Source: Ruminococcus bromii
GTDB taxonomy: Bacteria > Bacillota > Clostridia > Oscillospirales > Acutalibacteraceae
Direction: 5' to 3'
Assembly (NCBI RefSeq): GCF_002834235.1
Contig: NZ_NNBY01000031.1
Coordinates: forward strand, 95,149 to 159,148
Length of the DNA stretch: 64,000 nucleotides
The position numbers and the translations under genes are program-made. Below, piece after piece: positions 34,813 to 43,700 of the stretch (position 1 is its first letter; every line of letters begins with the position of its first letter). The notes beneath the pieces were generated by a model. It saw only the letters and a list, made by a program, of their open reading frames with translations. It was not told the origin of the DNA and searched no databases.

Positions 34813-35316
34813 ATGGGCGGAATAAGCGTTATGCTTTTAATGGGAATGCTTTCGGCTGTGTATGTGTTTTTTATAGCAGTAATTGCCGTGCTGATTATTT
34901 ATTTTGCAGTAAGCTATGTTTTTGAGAGCATTGCGGCAATGGGTATGTGCAAGAACTTGTACTATAAGCACAGTGGTACAGCTTGGATTCCGTTTTATAA
35001 TAAATATCTGCTCGGTAAAATTGCAGGGAATAAGGCTTTAGGCATAATTGAAGGTGTGCTGAACCTTTCAATCGCAACCGTTGCCGTTCTGTTTTTCTGC
35101 TTTGAACTGGAAATCGGTATCATCGGCTTGATTGCCCTGTTAGCTTGTGCCATTGCCTCATTTGTGATAGATGTAATTATCGCCGATAAAATATTCAAAA
35201 ATCTTAACATCAGATATTCGGATGTTCTCACAGTAGTAAATGTCCTTACCTTCGGACTTTTAAGACCTATAATTCTTTTTATATTCAGAAATAAACAGAA
35301 TACAGTCAGATTTTAA
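34813..35316 (+). CDS. integral membrane protein, unknown function
   Basis: The 167-residue protein has about four transmembrane helices (roughly residues 5-40, 75-98, 102-125 and 140-160). A soluble loop in the first half contains KNLYYKHSGTAWIPFYNKYLLGKIAGNKALG (partly quoted), a segment seen in small Firmicutes membrane proteins. I do not assign a function. The start is the ATG at 34813, with GGAGGG eight bases upstream; an earlier in-frame start would lie inside the tRNA-Leu terminator. Confidence 0.6.
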   Translation: MGGISVMLLMGMLSAVYVFFIAVIAVLIIYFAVSYVFESIAAMGMCKNLYYKHSGTAWIPFYNKYLLGKIAGNKALGIIEGVLNLSIATVAVLFFCFELEIGIIGLIALLACAIASFVIDVIIADKIFKNLNIRYSDVLTVVNVLTFGLLRPIILFIFRNKQNTVRF

Positions 35317-35320
35317 TTTC

Positions 35321-35358
35321 AAAGGAGCGATACACGCCGTATTGTTCCTTTTCCTTTT
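35321..35358 (+). terminator. probable terminator after the membrane protein gene
   Basis: AAAGGA...ATAC pairs imperfectly with GTAT...TCCTTT, followed by TCCTTTT. Stem quality is moderate. Confidence 0.5.
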
Positions 35359-35460
35359 GCAAAAAATGCCCTGTTTAAGATTATTTTTGTTTCATAATTA
35401 TTTGATACAGGCAATTTTTAAAAAAATTCGTCAATTTTTTTATTTTTAATTCTCATACGG

Positions 35461-35489
35461 TTGCTTATTTTTGATTTATATATTATAAT
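35461..35489 (+). promoter_or_regulatory. promoter of the purine cluster
   Basis: TTGCTT (35461-35466) and TATAAT (35484-35489) are separated by 17 bases. The 60-base leader to purC has only a short CGGC/GCCG hairpin; no purine riboswitch was recognised. Confidence 0.65.
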
Positions 35490-35548
35490 GTATCTTGTAT
35501 TGTTTTTTAATTACGGCGCAAAGCCGCATCTTTATGGAGGATTTGATT

Positions 35549-36256
35549 ATGGAAAAGAAAGAATTACTTTACGAAGGAAAAGCTAAAAAGGTATTTTCTA
35601 CAGAAGATCCCGATCTCTGCATCGTTTCCTACAAGGATGACGCAACTGCATTCAACGGCGAGAAAAAGGGTACAATCGTTGGCAAGGGTGTTGTAAACAA
35701 CCGTATGTCAAACTTTATGTTCAAGCTTCTCGAAAAGCACGGCATTGCAACAGACTTTGTTGAAGAGCTTAACGACAGAGATACCGTCCTCAAGAAGGTT
35801 GAAATTGTTCCTCTCGAGGTAATTTTAAGAAATAAAGCTGCCGGCAGTCTTTCAAAGCGTCTCGGTCTTCCCGAAGGCACACCGATGAAGACTCCTGTTC
35901 TTGAATTCTGCTATAAGAACGATGAACTCGGCGATCCTATGGTAAATGAATATCACATCCTCGCAGCTGGCTTTGCTACAAAGGAAGAAATCGACACAAT
36001 CACAGAAATGGCTTTCAAGATTAATGAGATTATGATTGAATTCTTCAAGCAGTGCAAGGTTGATCTTATCGACTTCAAGATTGAGTTCGGCAGATATAAG
36101 GGCAAGATTCTCCTTGCTGACGAAATTTCTCCCGATACATGCCGTTTCTGGGATATGGATACTCAGGAAAAACTTGATAAAGACCGTTTCCGTCGTGACA
36201 TGGGCGGTGTTGAAGAGGCTTATGCCGAAATGATGAAGCGTGTAGGTCTTGCATAA
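35549..36256 (+). CDS. purC: phosphoribosylaminoimidazole-succinocarboxamide synthase
   Basis: PurC makes SAICAR from CAIR, aspartate and ATP in purine synthesis. The 235-residue protein has the normal length and motifs: [75 protein letters not shown] and [16 protein letters not shown]. The start is the ATG at 35549, eight bases after GGAGG. It leads the purC-purF-purB-purA-guaA series. Confidence 0.97.
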   Translation: MEKKELLYEGKAKKVFSTEDPDLCIVSYKDDATAFNGEKKGTIVGKGVVNNRMSNFMFKLLEKHGIATDFVEELNDRDTVLKKVEIVPLEVILRNKAAGSLSKRLGLPEGTPMKTPVLEFCYKNDELGDPMVNEYHILAAGFATKEEIDTITEMAFKINEIMIEFFKQCKVDLIDFKIEFGRYKGKILLADEISPDTCRFWDMDTQEKLDKDRFRRDMGGVEEAYAEMMKRVGLA

Positions 36257-36336
36257 TAACTACATTGTGAATTTTTGAATTAAGATATGTGAATTAAACT
36301 TTGGATAGTTATTTTGATTAATCGGATGGTGGCACC

Positions 36337-37803
36337 TTGGAATTTTCTTTCGATAATTTTGCAAAAGAAGGTCTGCACGAAGAGTGCGGAGTATTCGGCA
36401 TATTCAGCGACGGCACAATTAACCCTGCATACGCTTGTTATAACGGCTTGCTTGCTCTCCAGCACAGAGGACAGGAAAGCTGCGGCATCGCTGTATCTGA
36501 CGAAGGTGTAATTGATTATCACAAAGATATGGGCCTTGTTACCGAGGTCTTTAACAACAAAATTCTTGATTCTCTCAACGGACAAATGGCGGTTTCGCAT
36601 GTCCGTTACTCGACTGCAGGCGGTTCTGTGCTGGAAAATGCACAACCGCTTGTTATGCGTTATGTAAAGGGTACGCTTTCAATTGCCCATAACGGCAACC
36701 TTACCAATGCGCTTGAAATCCGCAGAAGCCTTGAACAGCGTGGCGCAATCTTTCAGACAACAATCGACAGCGAGGTTATCTGCTATGTAATTGCCCGTGA
36801 AAGACTTAAATGTCATTCTGTTGAAGATGCCGTTGCAAGAGCAATGCAGGTAATTGAGGGAGCTTATTCGCTCCTTGTTATGAGCCCGAGAAAGCTTATT
36901 GCGGCTCGTGATCCTCACGGATTCAGACCGCTTTGTATGGGCAAGTACAACGATTCCTATGTTTTTGCAAGTGAAAGTGCGGCTCTTGATGCCTGCGGTG
37001 CAGAATTTGTCCGTGATGTTGAACCGGGCGAAATCGTAATTGTAGACCAAAACGGTGTCCGCAGTATGAAACCCGACTTTGGTGACAAGAAAAAGGCACT
37101 TTGCATTTTTGAGTATATTTATTTTGCCCGTTCAGACTCCTTTATTGACGGAGTAAGCGTTTATGAGGCAAGAAAGCAGGCAGGACGAATTCTTGCAAGG
37201 AAATACCCTGTTGAGGCTGATATGGTTGTCGGTGTTCCCGAATCGGGAATTGATGCCGCAATCGGTTACAGCGAAGAATCCGGAATTCCTTATGAAAAGG
37301 CTATTGTGAAGAACAGCTACATCGGCAGAACCTTCATAAAGCCAAGTCAGAAGGAACGAATGAAAAGCGTAAAAATTAAACTCAACCCGATTGCCGACAA
37401 AATCAAAGGCAAGAGAGTTGTTATTATTGATGACAGCATTGTGCGTGGTACAACTGTTGACCGAATTGTTACAATGCTCAAAGAGGCAGGCGCAAAAGAG
37501 GTACATATGCGTATCAGTTCACCTCCGTTTATGTGGCCGTGTTATTACGGTACTGACATTCCGTCAAGAGGAGAACTTATTGCCTGCAACCATACAATCG
37601 AAGAAATCACAAAGCTCAGCAAGGCTGATTCCCTCGGATACCTCCCTGTTGAGTCACTTCGTGAGATGATTCACAACGCTCCCGTAGGCTTTTGTGACGG
37701 TTGCTTTACGGGTAATTACCCCGCTCCTATCACAAAAGAAACCTTTAAGGGCAAAGAGCGCGGCGGAATGAACTTCGATGAAAACAATAAAAAGGACAAC
37801 TAA
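36337..37803 (+). CDS. purF: amidophosphoribosyltransferase
   Basis: PurF commits PRPP to purine synthesis by adding ammonia from glutamine. The 488-residue protein begins at a TTG; Cys17 in EECGVFGIF is the N-terminal nucleophile exposed after removal of a 16-residue propeptide. The phosphoribosyltransferase part has VVIIDDSIVRGTT (PRPP loop). Cysteines in MWPCYYGTD and GFCDGCFTGNYP match the [4Fe-4S] ligands of the oxygen-sensitive Bacillus-type enzyme, which suits an anaerobe. It lies 80 bases after purC and 17 before purB. Confidence 0.96.
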   Translation: MEFSFDNFAKEGLHEECGVFGIFSDGTINPAYACYNGLLALQHRGQESCGIAVSDEGVIDYHKDMGLVTEVFNNKILDSLNGQMAVSHVRYSTAGGSVLENAQPLVMRYVKGTLSIAHNGNLTNALEIRRSLEQRGAIFQTTIDSEVICYVIARERLKCHSVEDAVARAMQVIEGAYSLLVMSPRKLIAARDPHGFRPLCMGKYNDSYVFASESAALDACGAEFVRDVEPGEIVIVDQNGVRSMKPDFGDKKKALCIFEYIYFARSDSFIDGVSVYEARKQAGRILARKYPVEADMVVGVPESGIDAAIGYSEESGIPYEKAIVKNSYIGRTFIKPSQKERMKSVKIKLNPIADKIKGKRVVIIDDSIVRGTTVDRIVTMLKEAGAKEVHMRISSPPFMWPCYYGTDIPSRGELIACNHTIEEITKLSKADSLGYLPVESLREMIHNAPVGFCDGCFTGNYPAPITKETFKGKERGGMNFDENNKKDN

Positions 37804-37820
37804 TTGAAAGGATGTAAATA

Positions 37821-39257
37821 ATGGTAAAAGATACTTATGAATCACCCTTGTCAGCCCGTTATGCAAGCAAGGAAATGAAATACATTTTCTCGCCGGATAA
37901 AAAATTCAGAACATGGAGAAAACTCTGGATTGCTCTTGCAGAATCGGAAAAAGAACTCGGACTCCCAATTACACAGGAGCAGATTGACGAACTCAAGGCT
38001 CATGCCGATGATATCAACTATGAAGTTGCACAGGAAAGAGAGAAAATTGTTCGTCACGATGTAATGTCACATGTATATGCTTACGGTGTTCAGTGTCCGA
38101 ACGCAAAGGGCATTATTCATCTCGGAGCAACCTCCTGCTATGTCGGTGATAACACAGATATCATCATTATGACAGAAGGACTCAAGCTTATCAGAAATAA
38201 GCTTATCACCGTTATCCGCAACCTTTCAAAGTTTGCCGATGAATACAAGGCTCTTCCAACCCTTGCATTCACTCATTTTCAGCCTGCACAGCCTACAACA
38301 GTAGGTAAGAGAGCGACTCTCTGGCTTCAGGAGCTCCTTATGGATCTTGAAGATGTTGAGTATCAGCTTTCAAAGGCTAAGCTTCTCGGTTCAAAGGGTA
38401 CAACAGGTACACAGGCAAGTTTCCTTGAACTCTTTGACGGAGATCACGAAAAGTGCAAAATGCTTGACCGTAAGATTGCAGAAAAAATGGGCTACAAGGC
38501 TTGTTTCCCTGTATCAGGTCAGACATATTCAAGAAAGCTTGATTCACAGTTCCTCAATGTTCTTGCGGGAATTGCTCAGTCAGCCGCTAAATTCTCAAAT
38601 GATATCAGACTTCTTCAGCACCTCAAAGAGGTTGAAGAGCCGTTTGAAAAGAATCAGATCGGTTCATCGGCTATGGCTTATAAGCGTAACCCAATGAGAA
38701 GTGAGCGTATCGGTTCACTTTCAAGATATGTTATGGTTGATGTTCTCAACGGTTACTTTACAACTGCCACACAGTGGTTTGAAAGAACACTTGATGACTC
38801 AGCCAACAAGCGTCTCAGCATTCCGGAGGCATTCCTCGCAGTTGACGGTATCCTTTCACTTTATGCAAATGTTGCAGATGGTCTTGTCGTTTATCCAAAG
38901 GTAATTGAACAAAGACTCAGAAAAGAACTTCCGTTCATGGCAACAGAGAATATTATGATGGATGCAGTTAAAAAGCGTGGTGCTGACAGACAGCAGCTTC
39001 ACGAGAAAATCCGTGAGCATTCAATGGCTGCGTCAAGGGTAGTCAAGGTTGAAGGCGGCGAAAATGATCTTCTCGAAAGAATTGCCGCAGATGAGGCATT
39101 CGGCGTTACTCTTGAAGAGCTTGAAAAGATTCTCAAGCCGGAAAACTACACAGGCAGAGCAAAAGAGCAGACAGAGGACTTCCTCAACGAGTGCATCAAG
39201 CCTGTTCTTGAAAAGTACGCAGATGTTGAGTCTGACAAGCCTGAAATCAATGTTTAA
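37821..39257 (+). CDS. purB: adenylosuccinate lyase
   Basis: PurB splits SAICAR and adenylosuccinate, releasing fumarate, and so acts twice in purine synthesis. The 478-residue protein shows RHDVMSHVYAYG, IHLGATSCYVGDNTD, THFQPAQPTTVGKRATLW, KGTTGTQASF and the mobile catalytic loop IGSSAMAYKRNPMRSERI (signature SSxMPxKxNPxxxE-like). The ERTLDDSANKRLSIPEAF segment is also typical. The length fits the longer, eukaryote-like PurB group found in many Clostridia. AAAGGA precedes the ATG. Confidence 0.96.
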   Translation: MVKDTYESPLSARYASKEMKYIFSPDKKFRTWRKLWIALAESEKELGLPITQEQIDELKAHADDINYEVAQEREKIVRHDVMSHVYAYGVQCPNAKGIIHLGATSCYVGDNTDIIIMTEGLKLIRNKLITVIRNLSKFADEYKALPTLAFTHFQPAQPTTVGKRATLWLQELLMDLEDVEYQLSKAKLLGSKGTTGTQASFLELFDGDHEKCKMLDRKIAEKMGYKACFPVSGQTYSRKLDSQFLNVLAGIAQSAAKFSNDIRLLQHLKEVEEPFEKNQIGSSAMAYKRNPMRSERIGSLSRYVMVDVLNGYFTTATQWFERTLDDSANKRLSIPEAFLAVDGILSLYANVADGLVVYPKVIEQRLRKELPFMATENIMMDAVKKRGADRQQLHEKIREHSMAASRVVKVEGGENDLLERIAADEAFGVTLEELEKILKPENYTGRAKEQTEDFLNECIKPVLEKYADVESDKPEINV

Positions 39258-39341
39258 TTAGACTGATTTAATCGAACCTTTGGTTCAAGTATATATTTTA
39301 TTTATAGCAGACCATGCGTCTGTAAAAAGGAGTTTTGTAAA

Positions 39342-40619
39342 ATGGTAAAAGCAATTGTAGGTGCCAACTGGGGCGATGAGGGCAAGGGTAAAATTACCGA
39401 TGTTCTCGCAAACGACAGCGACATCGTAATTCGTTTTCAAGGCGGTGCAAACGCAGGACATACAATTGTCAACGATTACGGAAAATTTGCTCTTCACCAG
39501 CTTCCTTCGGGTGTTTTCCATCAGAATATCACCAATATAATCGGCAACGGTGTTGCTTTCAGCGTTGAAAACTTCGTTAAGGAAATGGCTCACCTCAAAG
39601 ATCGCGGAGTTCCTGAGCCAAACATTATTATTTCTGACAGAGCACAAATTGTTATGCCTTACCATGTAGCATTTGACTGCTATGAGGAAGAGCGTCTCGG
39701 CAAAAATTCTTTCGGTTCAACAAAGAGCGGTATCGCTCCGTTCTATTCTGACAAGTATTCAAAAATCGGTTTCCAGATTAATGAACTTTATGATGATCCA
39801 GATTCACTCAGAGAGAAAATCAGACACGCTCTTGAAATCAAGAATGCAACTCTGAAAAACCTCTACAACAAGCCCGAAATCACAGAACAGGAAGTTTTTG
39901 ACAAACTAATGGAATATAAGGAACTTCTTGCTCCTTATGTCGGTGACGCATTCACTTTTGTTCATAATGCGCTCAAAGACGGAAAGAATATTCTTCTTGA
40001 AGGACAGCTTGGTTCACTCAAGGATACTGACTTCGGCATTTATCCTATGGTTACTTCATCCAATACAATCGCAGGTTACGGTGCTGTAGGTGCAGGTATT
40101 CCTCCGTATGAAATCAAAGAAATCATCACAGTTGTTAAGGCTTATTCAAGTGCGGTAGGCGCAGGTGAATTTGTTTCTGAAATCTTCGGCGATGAGGCTG
40201 ACGAACTTCGCAGAAGAGGCGGTGACGGCGGAGAATTTGGTGCAACAACAGGCAGACCGAGAAGAATGGGTTGGCTTGACCTCGTTGCAACACGCTACGG
40301 TTGTATGGTTCAGGGTGCAACACAGGTTGCTTTCACGGTTCTTGATGTTCTCGGATATCTTGATGAAATCCCTGTTTGTGTAGGTTATGAGCTTGACGGC
40401 AAGGAAATTGACTACTTCCCGTCAACAACAAAGCTTAAAAGATGCAAACCTATCCTCAAAAAGCTCAAGGGCTGGAAGTGTTCAATTTCAGGTATTACAG
40501 AATATGACAAGCTTCCTAAGGAATGCCGTGAATACATTGAATTTGCCGAAAAGGCTATCGGTGTGCCGATTACAATGGTTTCAAATGGTCCTTCCAGAAA
40601 CGATATTATTTACAGATAA
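39342..40619 (+). CDS. purA: adenylosuccinate synthetase
   Basis: PurA joins IMP and aspartate using GTP, the first step to AMP. The 425-residue protein starts VKAIVGANWGDEGKGKITD, the GTP-binding P-loop and catalytic Asp. It continues with FQGGANAGHTIV, KFALHQLPSGVFH, the arginine-rich DELRRRGGDGGEFGATTGRPRR (partly quoted) GTP/IMP loop and YDKLPKECREYIEFAE. Length and motifs are normal. A short hairpin (CAGAC/GTCTG) and an AAGGAG site lie just upstream. Confidence 0.97.
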   Translation: MVKAIVGANWGDEGKGKITDVLANDSDIVIRFQGGANAGHTIVNDYGKFALHQLPSGVFHQNITNIIGNGVAFSVENFVKEMAHLKDRGVPEPNIIISDRAQIVMPYHVAFDCYEEERLGKNSFGSTKSGIAPFYSDKYSKIGFQINELYDDPDSLREKIRHALEIKNATLKNLYNKPEITEQEVFDKLMEYKELLAPYVGDAFTFVHNALKDGKNILLEGQLGSLKDTDFGIYPMVTSSNTIAGYGAVGAGIPPYEIKEIITVVKAYSSAVGAGEFVSEIFGDEADELRRRGGDGGEFGATTGRPRRMGWLDLVATRYGCMVQGATQVAFTVLDVLGYLDEIPVCVGYELDGKEIDYFPSTTKLKRCKPILKKLKGWKCSISGITEYDKLPKECREYIEFAEKAIGVPITMVSNGPSRNDIIYR

Positions 40620-40634
40620 TTAAAATATTAATTG

Positions 40635-40667
40635 AATACCGCACAAACTCTGTGCGGTATTCTTTAA
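40635..40667 (+). terminator. hairpin between purA and guaA
   Basis: An 11-bp perfect stem AATACCGCACA/TGTGCGGTATT with a five-base loop is followed by CTTTAAATTT. The short T-run may allow partial read-through into guaA, which starts 20 bases later. Confidence 0.65.
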
Positions 40668-40686
40668 ATTTGAAAGGAATTTTACT

Positions 40687-42240
40687 ATGAGCAATGCTAC
40701 AAAAGAAACTGTCATTGTTCTTGATTTCGGCGGTCAGTACAATCAGCTGATTGCAAGAAGAGTTCGTGAGTGCAATGTGTATTGCGAAATTCTTCCTTAC
40801 ACCGTTGATATTCAGAAAATCAAAGACATTAGCCCAAAAGGTATTATCTTCACAGGCGGTCCTAACAGCGTTTATGACGAGTCATCACCGCACTATACTC
40901 CTGAAATTTTTGAACTCGGAATCCCGATTCTCGGCATTTGCTACGGTTGTCAGCTTATGGCATACACGCTCGGAGGCAATGTTGTTTCGGCTACAGACAA
41001 TTCATCAAGTGAGTACGGCAAGACAGTTACAAGATATAATAACAATGATATCCTCTTTAAATCCGTAAAGAGTGAAGGAATTTCATGGATGAGTCACCGT
41101 GACTATATCAATGAAGCTCCCGAAGGATTCAGCATTACAGCTACAACAGATGTATGTCCCGTAGCCGCAATGTCATGTCCTGAAAAAAAGTTTTACGGTG
41201 TTCAGTTCCATCCTGAAGTTAACCATACAGAAAACGGTAAAGATATGCTCCGTTCATTCCTTTATGATATTTGCGAATGTAAGGGTGAGTGGAAAATGGA
41301 AAGCTTCATCGACACAACTGTTGCACAGCTTAAAGAGCAGATTGGTGATAAGGGTGTAGTTCTCGGACTTTCGGGCGGTGTAGATTCATCCGTTGCCGCA
41401 GCACTTCTCAGCAAGGCAGTCGGTAAACAACTTACCTGCGTTTTCGTGGATCAGGGACTTATGAGAAAAGACGAGGGCGACTTTGTAGAGCAGACCTTTA
41501 CAAAGCTTTTTGATATGAACTTTGTCCGCATTAATTGTCAGGAAGAGTTCCTTGCAAAGCTTAAAGGTGTTGAAGAACCCGAAGAAAAGCGCCACATTAT
41601 AGGTACAGAATTTTATAAGGTGTTCTGGAACAAAATCCGTGAAAGCTACGGCGAGGGTTATTTTGCACAGGGTACAATTTATCCCGACCGTATCGAAAGC
41701 GGTAAAGGCGATGCCGCAAAAATTAAAACACATCACAATCAGGTTGGTATCCCGGAAGATATCGACTTTGCAGGTGTAATTGAACCGCTTAAAGACCTCT
41801 TCAAGGATGAGGTAAGAGTAGTAGGTGAGAAGCTTGGACTTCCGCACGAACTCGTATGGCGTCAGCCGTTCCCGGGTCCGGGACTCGGTGTGCGTGTAAT
41901 CGGTGAAGTTACAGCCGAAAAGGTTCGTATTCTTCAGGAAGCCGATGCAATTCTTCGTGATGAAATGGATAAGTGCGGTTACGCAGATAAAATGAGCCAG
42001 TTCTTCGCAGTTCTCCCGGGTGTTAAAACCGTAGGCGTTATGGGTGACGCAAGAACATATGACGAACTCATCGCTCTACGTGCCGTTACAACCGATGATT
42101 TTATGACAGCCGACTGGGCAAAAATCCCCTACGAAATCCTAGGCAGAGTCTCCAACCGCATCATCAACGAAGTTGAACATGTCAACAGAGTAGTCTATGA
42201 TATAACAAGTAAACCCCCCGGAACAGTAGAGTGGGAATAA
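40687..42240 (+). CDS. guaA: GMP synthase (glutamine-hydrolysing)
   Basis: GuaA converts XMP to GMP with ATP and glutamine. The 517-residue protein has a class I glutamine amidotransferase part (Cys in [12 protein letters not shown] near residue 83, His and Glu in [13 protein letters not shown] near 180). The ATP pyrophosphatase domain follows ([17 protein letters not shown] near 225) and the C-terminal dimerisation/XMP domain ends [13 protein letters not shown]...KPPGTVEWE. The last codons, GTAGAGTGGGAATAA at 42226-42240, are the insertion site for the mobile element that follows, and integration has kept the gene intact. Confidence 0.97.
   Translation: MSNATKETVIVLDFGGQYNQLIARRVRECNVYCEILPYTVDIQKIKDISPKGIIFTGGPNSVYDESSPHYTPEIFELGIPILGICYGCQLMAYTLGGNVVSATDNSSSEYGKTVTRYNNNDILFKSVKSEGISWMSHRDYINEAPEGFSITATTDVCPVAAMSCPEKKFYGVQFHPEVNHTENGKDMLRSFLYDICECKGEWKMESFIDTTVAQLKEQIGDKGVVLGLSGGVDSSVAAALLSKAVGKQLTCVFVDQGLMRKDEGDFVEQTFTKLFDMNFVRINCQEEFLAKLKGVEEPEEKRHIIGTEFYKVFWNKIRESYGEGYFAQGTIYPDRIESGKGDAAKIKTHHNQVGIPEDIDFAGVIEPLKDLFKDEVRVVGEKLGLPHELVWRQPFPGPGLGVRVIGEVTAEKVRILQEADAILRDEMDKCGYADKMSQFFAVLPGVKTVGVMGDARTYDELIALRAVTTDDFMTADWAKIPYEILGRVSNRIINEVEHVNRVVYDITSKPPGTVEWE
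42226..42240 (+). repeat. left attachment site of element 1 (guaA end)
   Basis: GTAGAGTGGGAATAA forms the last five codons of guaA. It matches 50956-50970 in 13 of 15 positions; the two differing bases sit together (GG against TT), where a strand-exchange overlap could lie. Confidence 0.6.
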
Positions 42241-42480
42241 ATCGAGTTGCTTAAAAAAGCCAGTGTTTATGCGGGTTTCAGCGATTTCGATTAGTCTTTT
42301 GATAACAAATTGATAACAGTCATAGCAAGTGCCATTATTCTTGTTATCCAGTGGTTTATGGGTAACGGAACAATTAACAGGTGGCTTGCAGACTAAAGTT
42401 CGGAGCTTGGCTCTGAACAAATTCCATATTATAAACTAAGCCCTTAGCTGTGGTTAATAACCATAGTTAAGGGCTTTTTT
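42241..42480 (+). promoter_or_regulatory. left-end region of element 1: integrase arm-type repeats and terminator
   Basis: CCAGTGTTTATGCGGG lies near 42262-42277 and recurs in inverted orientation at the start of element 2. TTGATAACAAATTGATAAC (about 42298-42316) is a tandem GATAAC pair like the arm-type sites bound by Tn916-class integrases. A strong stem (42439-42474) ending in TTTTTT can terminate guaA transcripts and, in reverse, the XRE gene. Confidence 0.5.
42439..42480. terminator. terminator downstream of guaA and the XRE gene
   Basis: AGCCCTTAGCTGTGGTTA pairs with TAACCATAGTTAAGGGCT and is followed by TTTTTT on the plus strand. Confidence 0.8.
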
Positions 42481-42532
42481 GTCGTTGCCAAAGCATCTGT
42501 AGGGAGCTGCCAGTGGCAGGTCCTGTAGGTGC

Positions 42533-43063
42533 TTATTTATCTTTCAAGTGGTCTTTGAATGCTTCCACGAGAGCGTCACTTAATTCCTGTGATGGAACTT
42601 TTGCCCAACGCTGTGTGGTGTCGAACTCTGGATAATGGTAACGCCAGTTATCGTATTCTTCTCTGTTGATTTCTTCGGAAGATAGCTTGTCTGCCTGTTC
42701 TTTCCAAGCATACAGCATTTTGAGGAGTTCATATGCTTCTCTGCCTTTGTCCTTGTTGACCTTTAAGCATACCTCTCCGTCTGCTTCACTGACAGTAAGA
42801 CCGTAAATATCTTCAAGGGTAAACAGAGTGTGCATAAGACCGATATAGCTGTCTATGTCAGGAACATCAAGAGCCTGTGGAGAAACATCAAGCACCTGTG
42901 CCAATGCATTTGTAAGGTCTGCTTTCGGTTTGCGTGTACCAGTTTCGTACTGTGCCAAACGCACATCAGCACTCTTTTCTGGAAAACCGATTGCTGTACC
43001 GAGATACTTTTGTGTCATACCACGCATTAGTCTGAAAAAATGTATTCTTTCGCTGATAGCCAT
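42533..43063 (-). CDS. XRE family regulator of element 1
   Basis: The 176-residue protein has an N-terminal HTH_3 domain (ISERIHFFRLMRGMTQKYLG, then RLAQYETGTRKPKADLTNAL, residues about 3-65) and a C-terminal part of unknown fold with EDIYGLTVSEADGEVCLKVN and a WRYHYPE motif. It is transcribed away from the excisionase/integrase genes. A series of ATGTTTAG-like repeats lies in the divergent promoter region, so it is the likely repressor of that promoter and of its own. It is a close relative of the regulator of element 2. Confidence 0.88.
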   Translation of the reverse strand: MAISERIHFFRLMRGMTQKYLGTAIGFPEKSADVRLAQYETGTRKPKADLTNALAQVLDVSPQALDVPDIDSYIGLMHTLFTLEDIYGLTVSEADGEVCLKVNKDKGREAYELLKMLYAWKEQADKLSSEEINREEYDNWRYHYPEFDTTQRWAKVPSQELSDALVEAFKDHLKDK

Positions 43064-43105
43064 AATGATACGCTCCTTTTATATTTAGTGAAATAAGTAT
43101 AGCAG

Positions 43106-43226
43106 AAATGTTTAGTGGAAGTCAAGAAAAACCGAAACAAAAATGTTTAATATTTTCTTTGCAACCACTTGACAATAGCAAATATGTTTAGTAAAATAAA
43201 TTACGAATTAAACAAATATGCTTAAT
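43106..43226 (+). promoter_or_regulatory. divergent promoter with operator-like repeats, element 1
   Basis: TTGACA (43169-43174) and TAAAAT (43192-43197) are 17 bases apart, driving xis-int. Related copies of AAATGTTTAG occur at 43106-43115, 43141-43150, 43181-43191 (inside the spacer) and 43215-43226 (as AAATATGCTTAA). They fit binding sites for the divergent XRE protein. Confidence 0.6.
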
Positions 43227-43229
43227 GCG

Positions 43230-43495
43230 ACAACTGAATGACCGTCCGAAAAGCCAAACCGCCAAGACCTCGTCGGAGCAAGTTCCGTATCGTTCGCTTG
43301 TGTGCAAGCACAAAAGCTCATTCGCTGCACTGCTCCTCCTCTTCCCCAAAAGTCTCCGACTTTTCGGGAACCCCTATACGAGCGAGCGCCTGATGTACTG
43401 CGGTGCATTGGGACAGCACAGCGCCTGCCGACAAGCAGGAGTGCCTGTTGGAACTTTAACACGGAGAAAGCGGCAAGCAAAAAATTATTTTAAGA
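43230..43495 (+). other. GC-rich spacer with inverted repeats between promoter and excisionase gene
   Basis: About 265 bases without a convincing gene. It contains GTCGGAG (43272-43278) pairing with CTCCGAC (43354-43360), a local CCCAAAAGT/ACTTTTCGGG hairpin (43345-43367) and TTGTG/CACAA. It would be the long leader of the xis-int transcript and may be a structured control region; no known RNA family was recognised. Confidence 0.4.
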
Positions 43496-43511
43496 AAGGA
43501 AGAAAAAGGAT

Positions 43512-43700
43512 ATGGAAAACAGATTTATCCGAGCCGAAGATGTGGCTCAGGAACTAAACGTATCAAAACCTTATGCATATAAACTCATCAGACAATTAAA
43601 TGAGGAATTGAAAGCAAAGGGCTTTATTACGATTGCAGGGCGTGTAAATCGCCAGTATTTTTACGAAAGGCTCTACGGAGCAGGAAAGGGGGAAATGTAA
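43512..43700 (+). CDS. xis: excisionase-like helix-turn-helix protein
   Basis: This 62-residue protein begins RFIRAEDVAQELNVSKPYAYKLIRQLN, a MerR/excisionase-type winged helix. Such proteins bend DNA at the element end and steer the integrase toward excision. It ends exactly where the integrase gene begins and is clearly homologous to the corresponding small gene of element 2 (51925-52122). Confidence 0.85.
   Translation: MENRFIRAEDVAQELNVSKPYAYKLIRQLNEELKAKGFITIAGRVNRQYFYERLYGAGKGEM

Noticed and set aside
35490..35548. Purine riboswitch upstream of purC
   Set aside because: The leader is only about 60 bases and lacks the three-way junction sequence of purine or PRPP-type aptamers.
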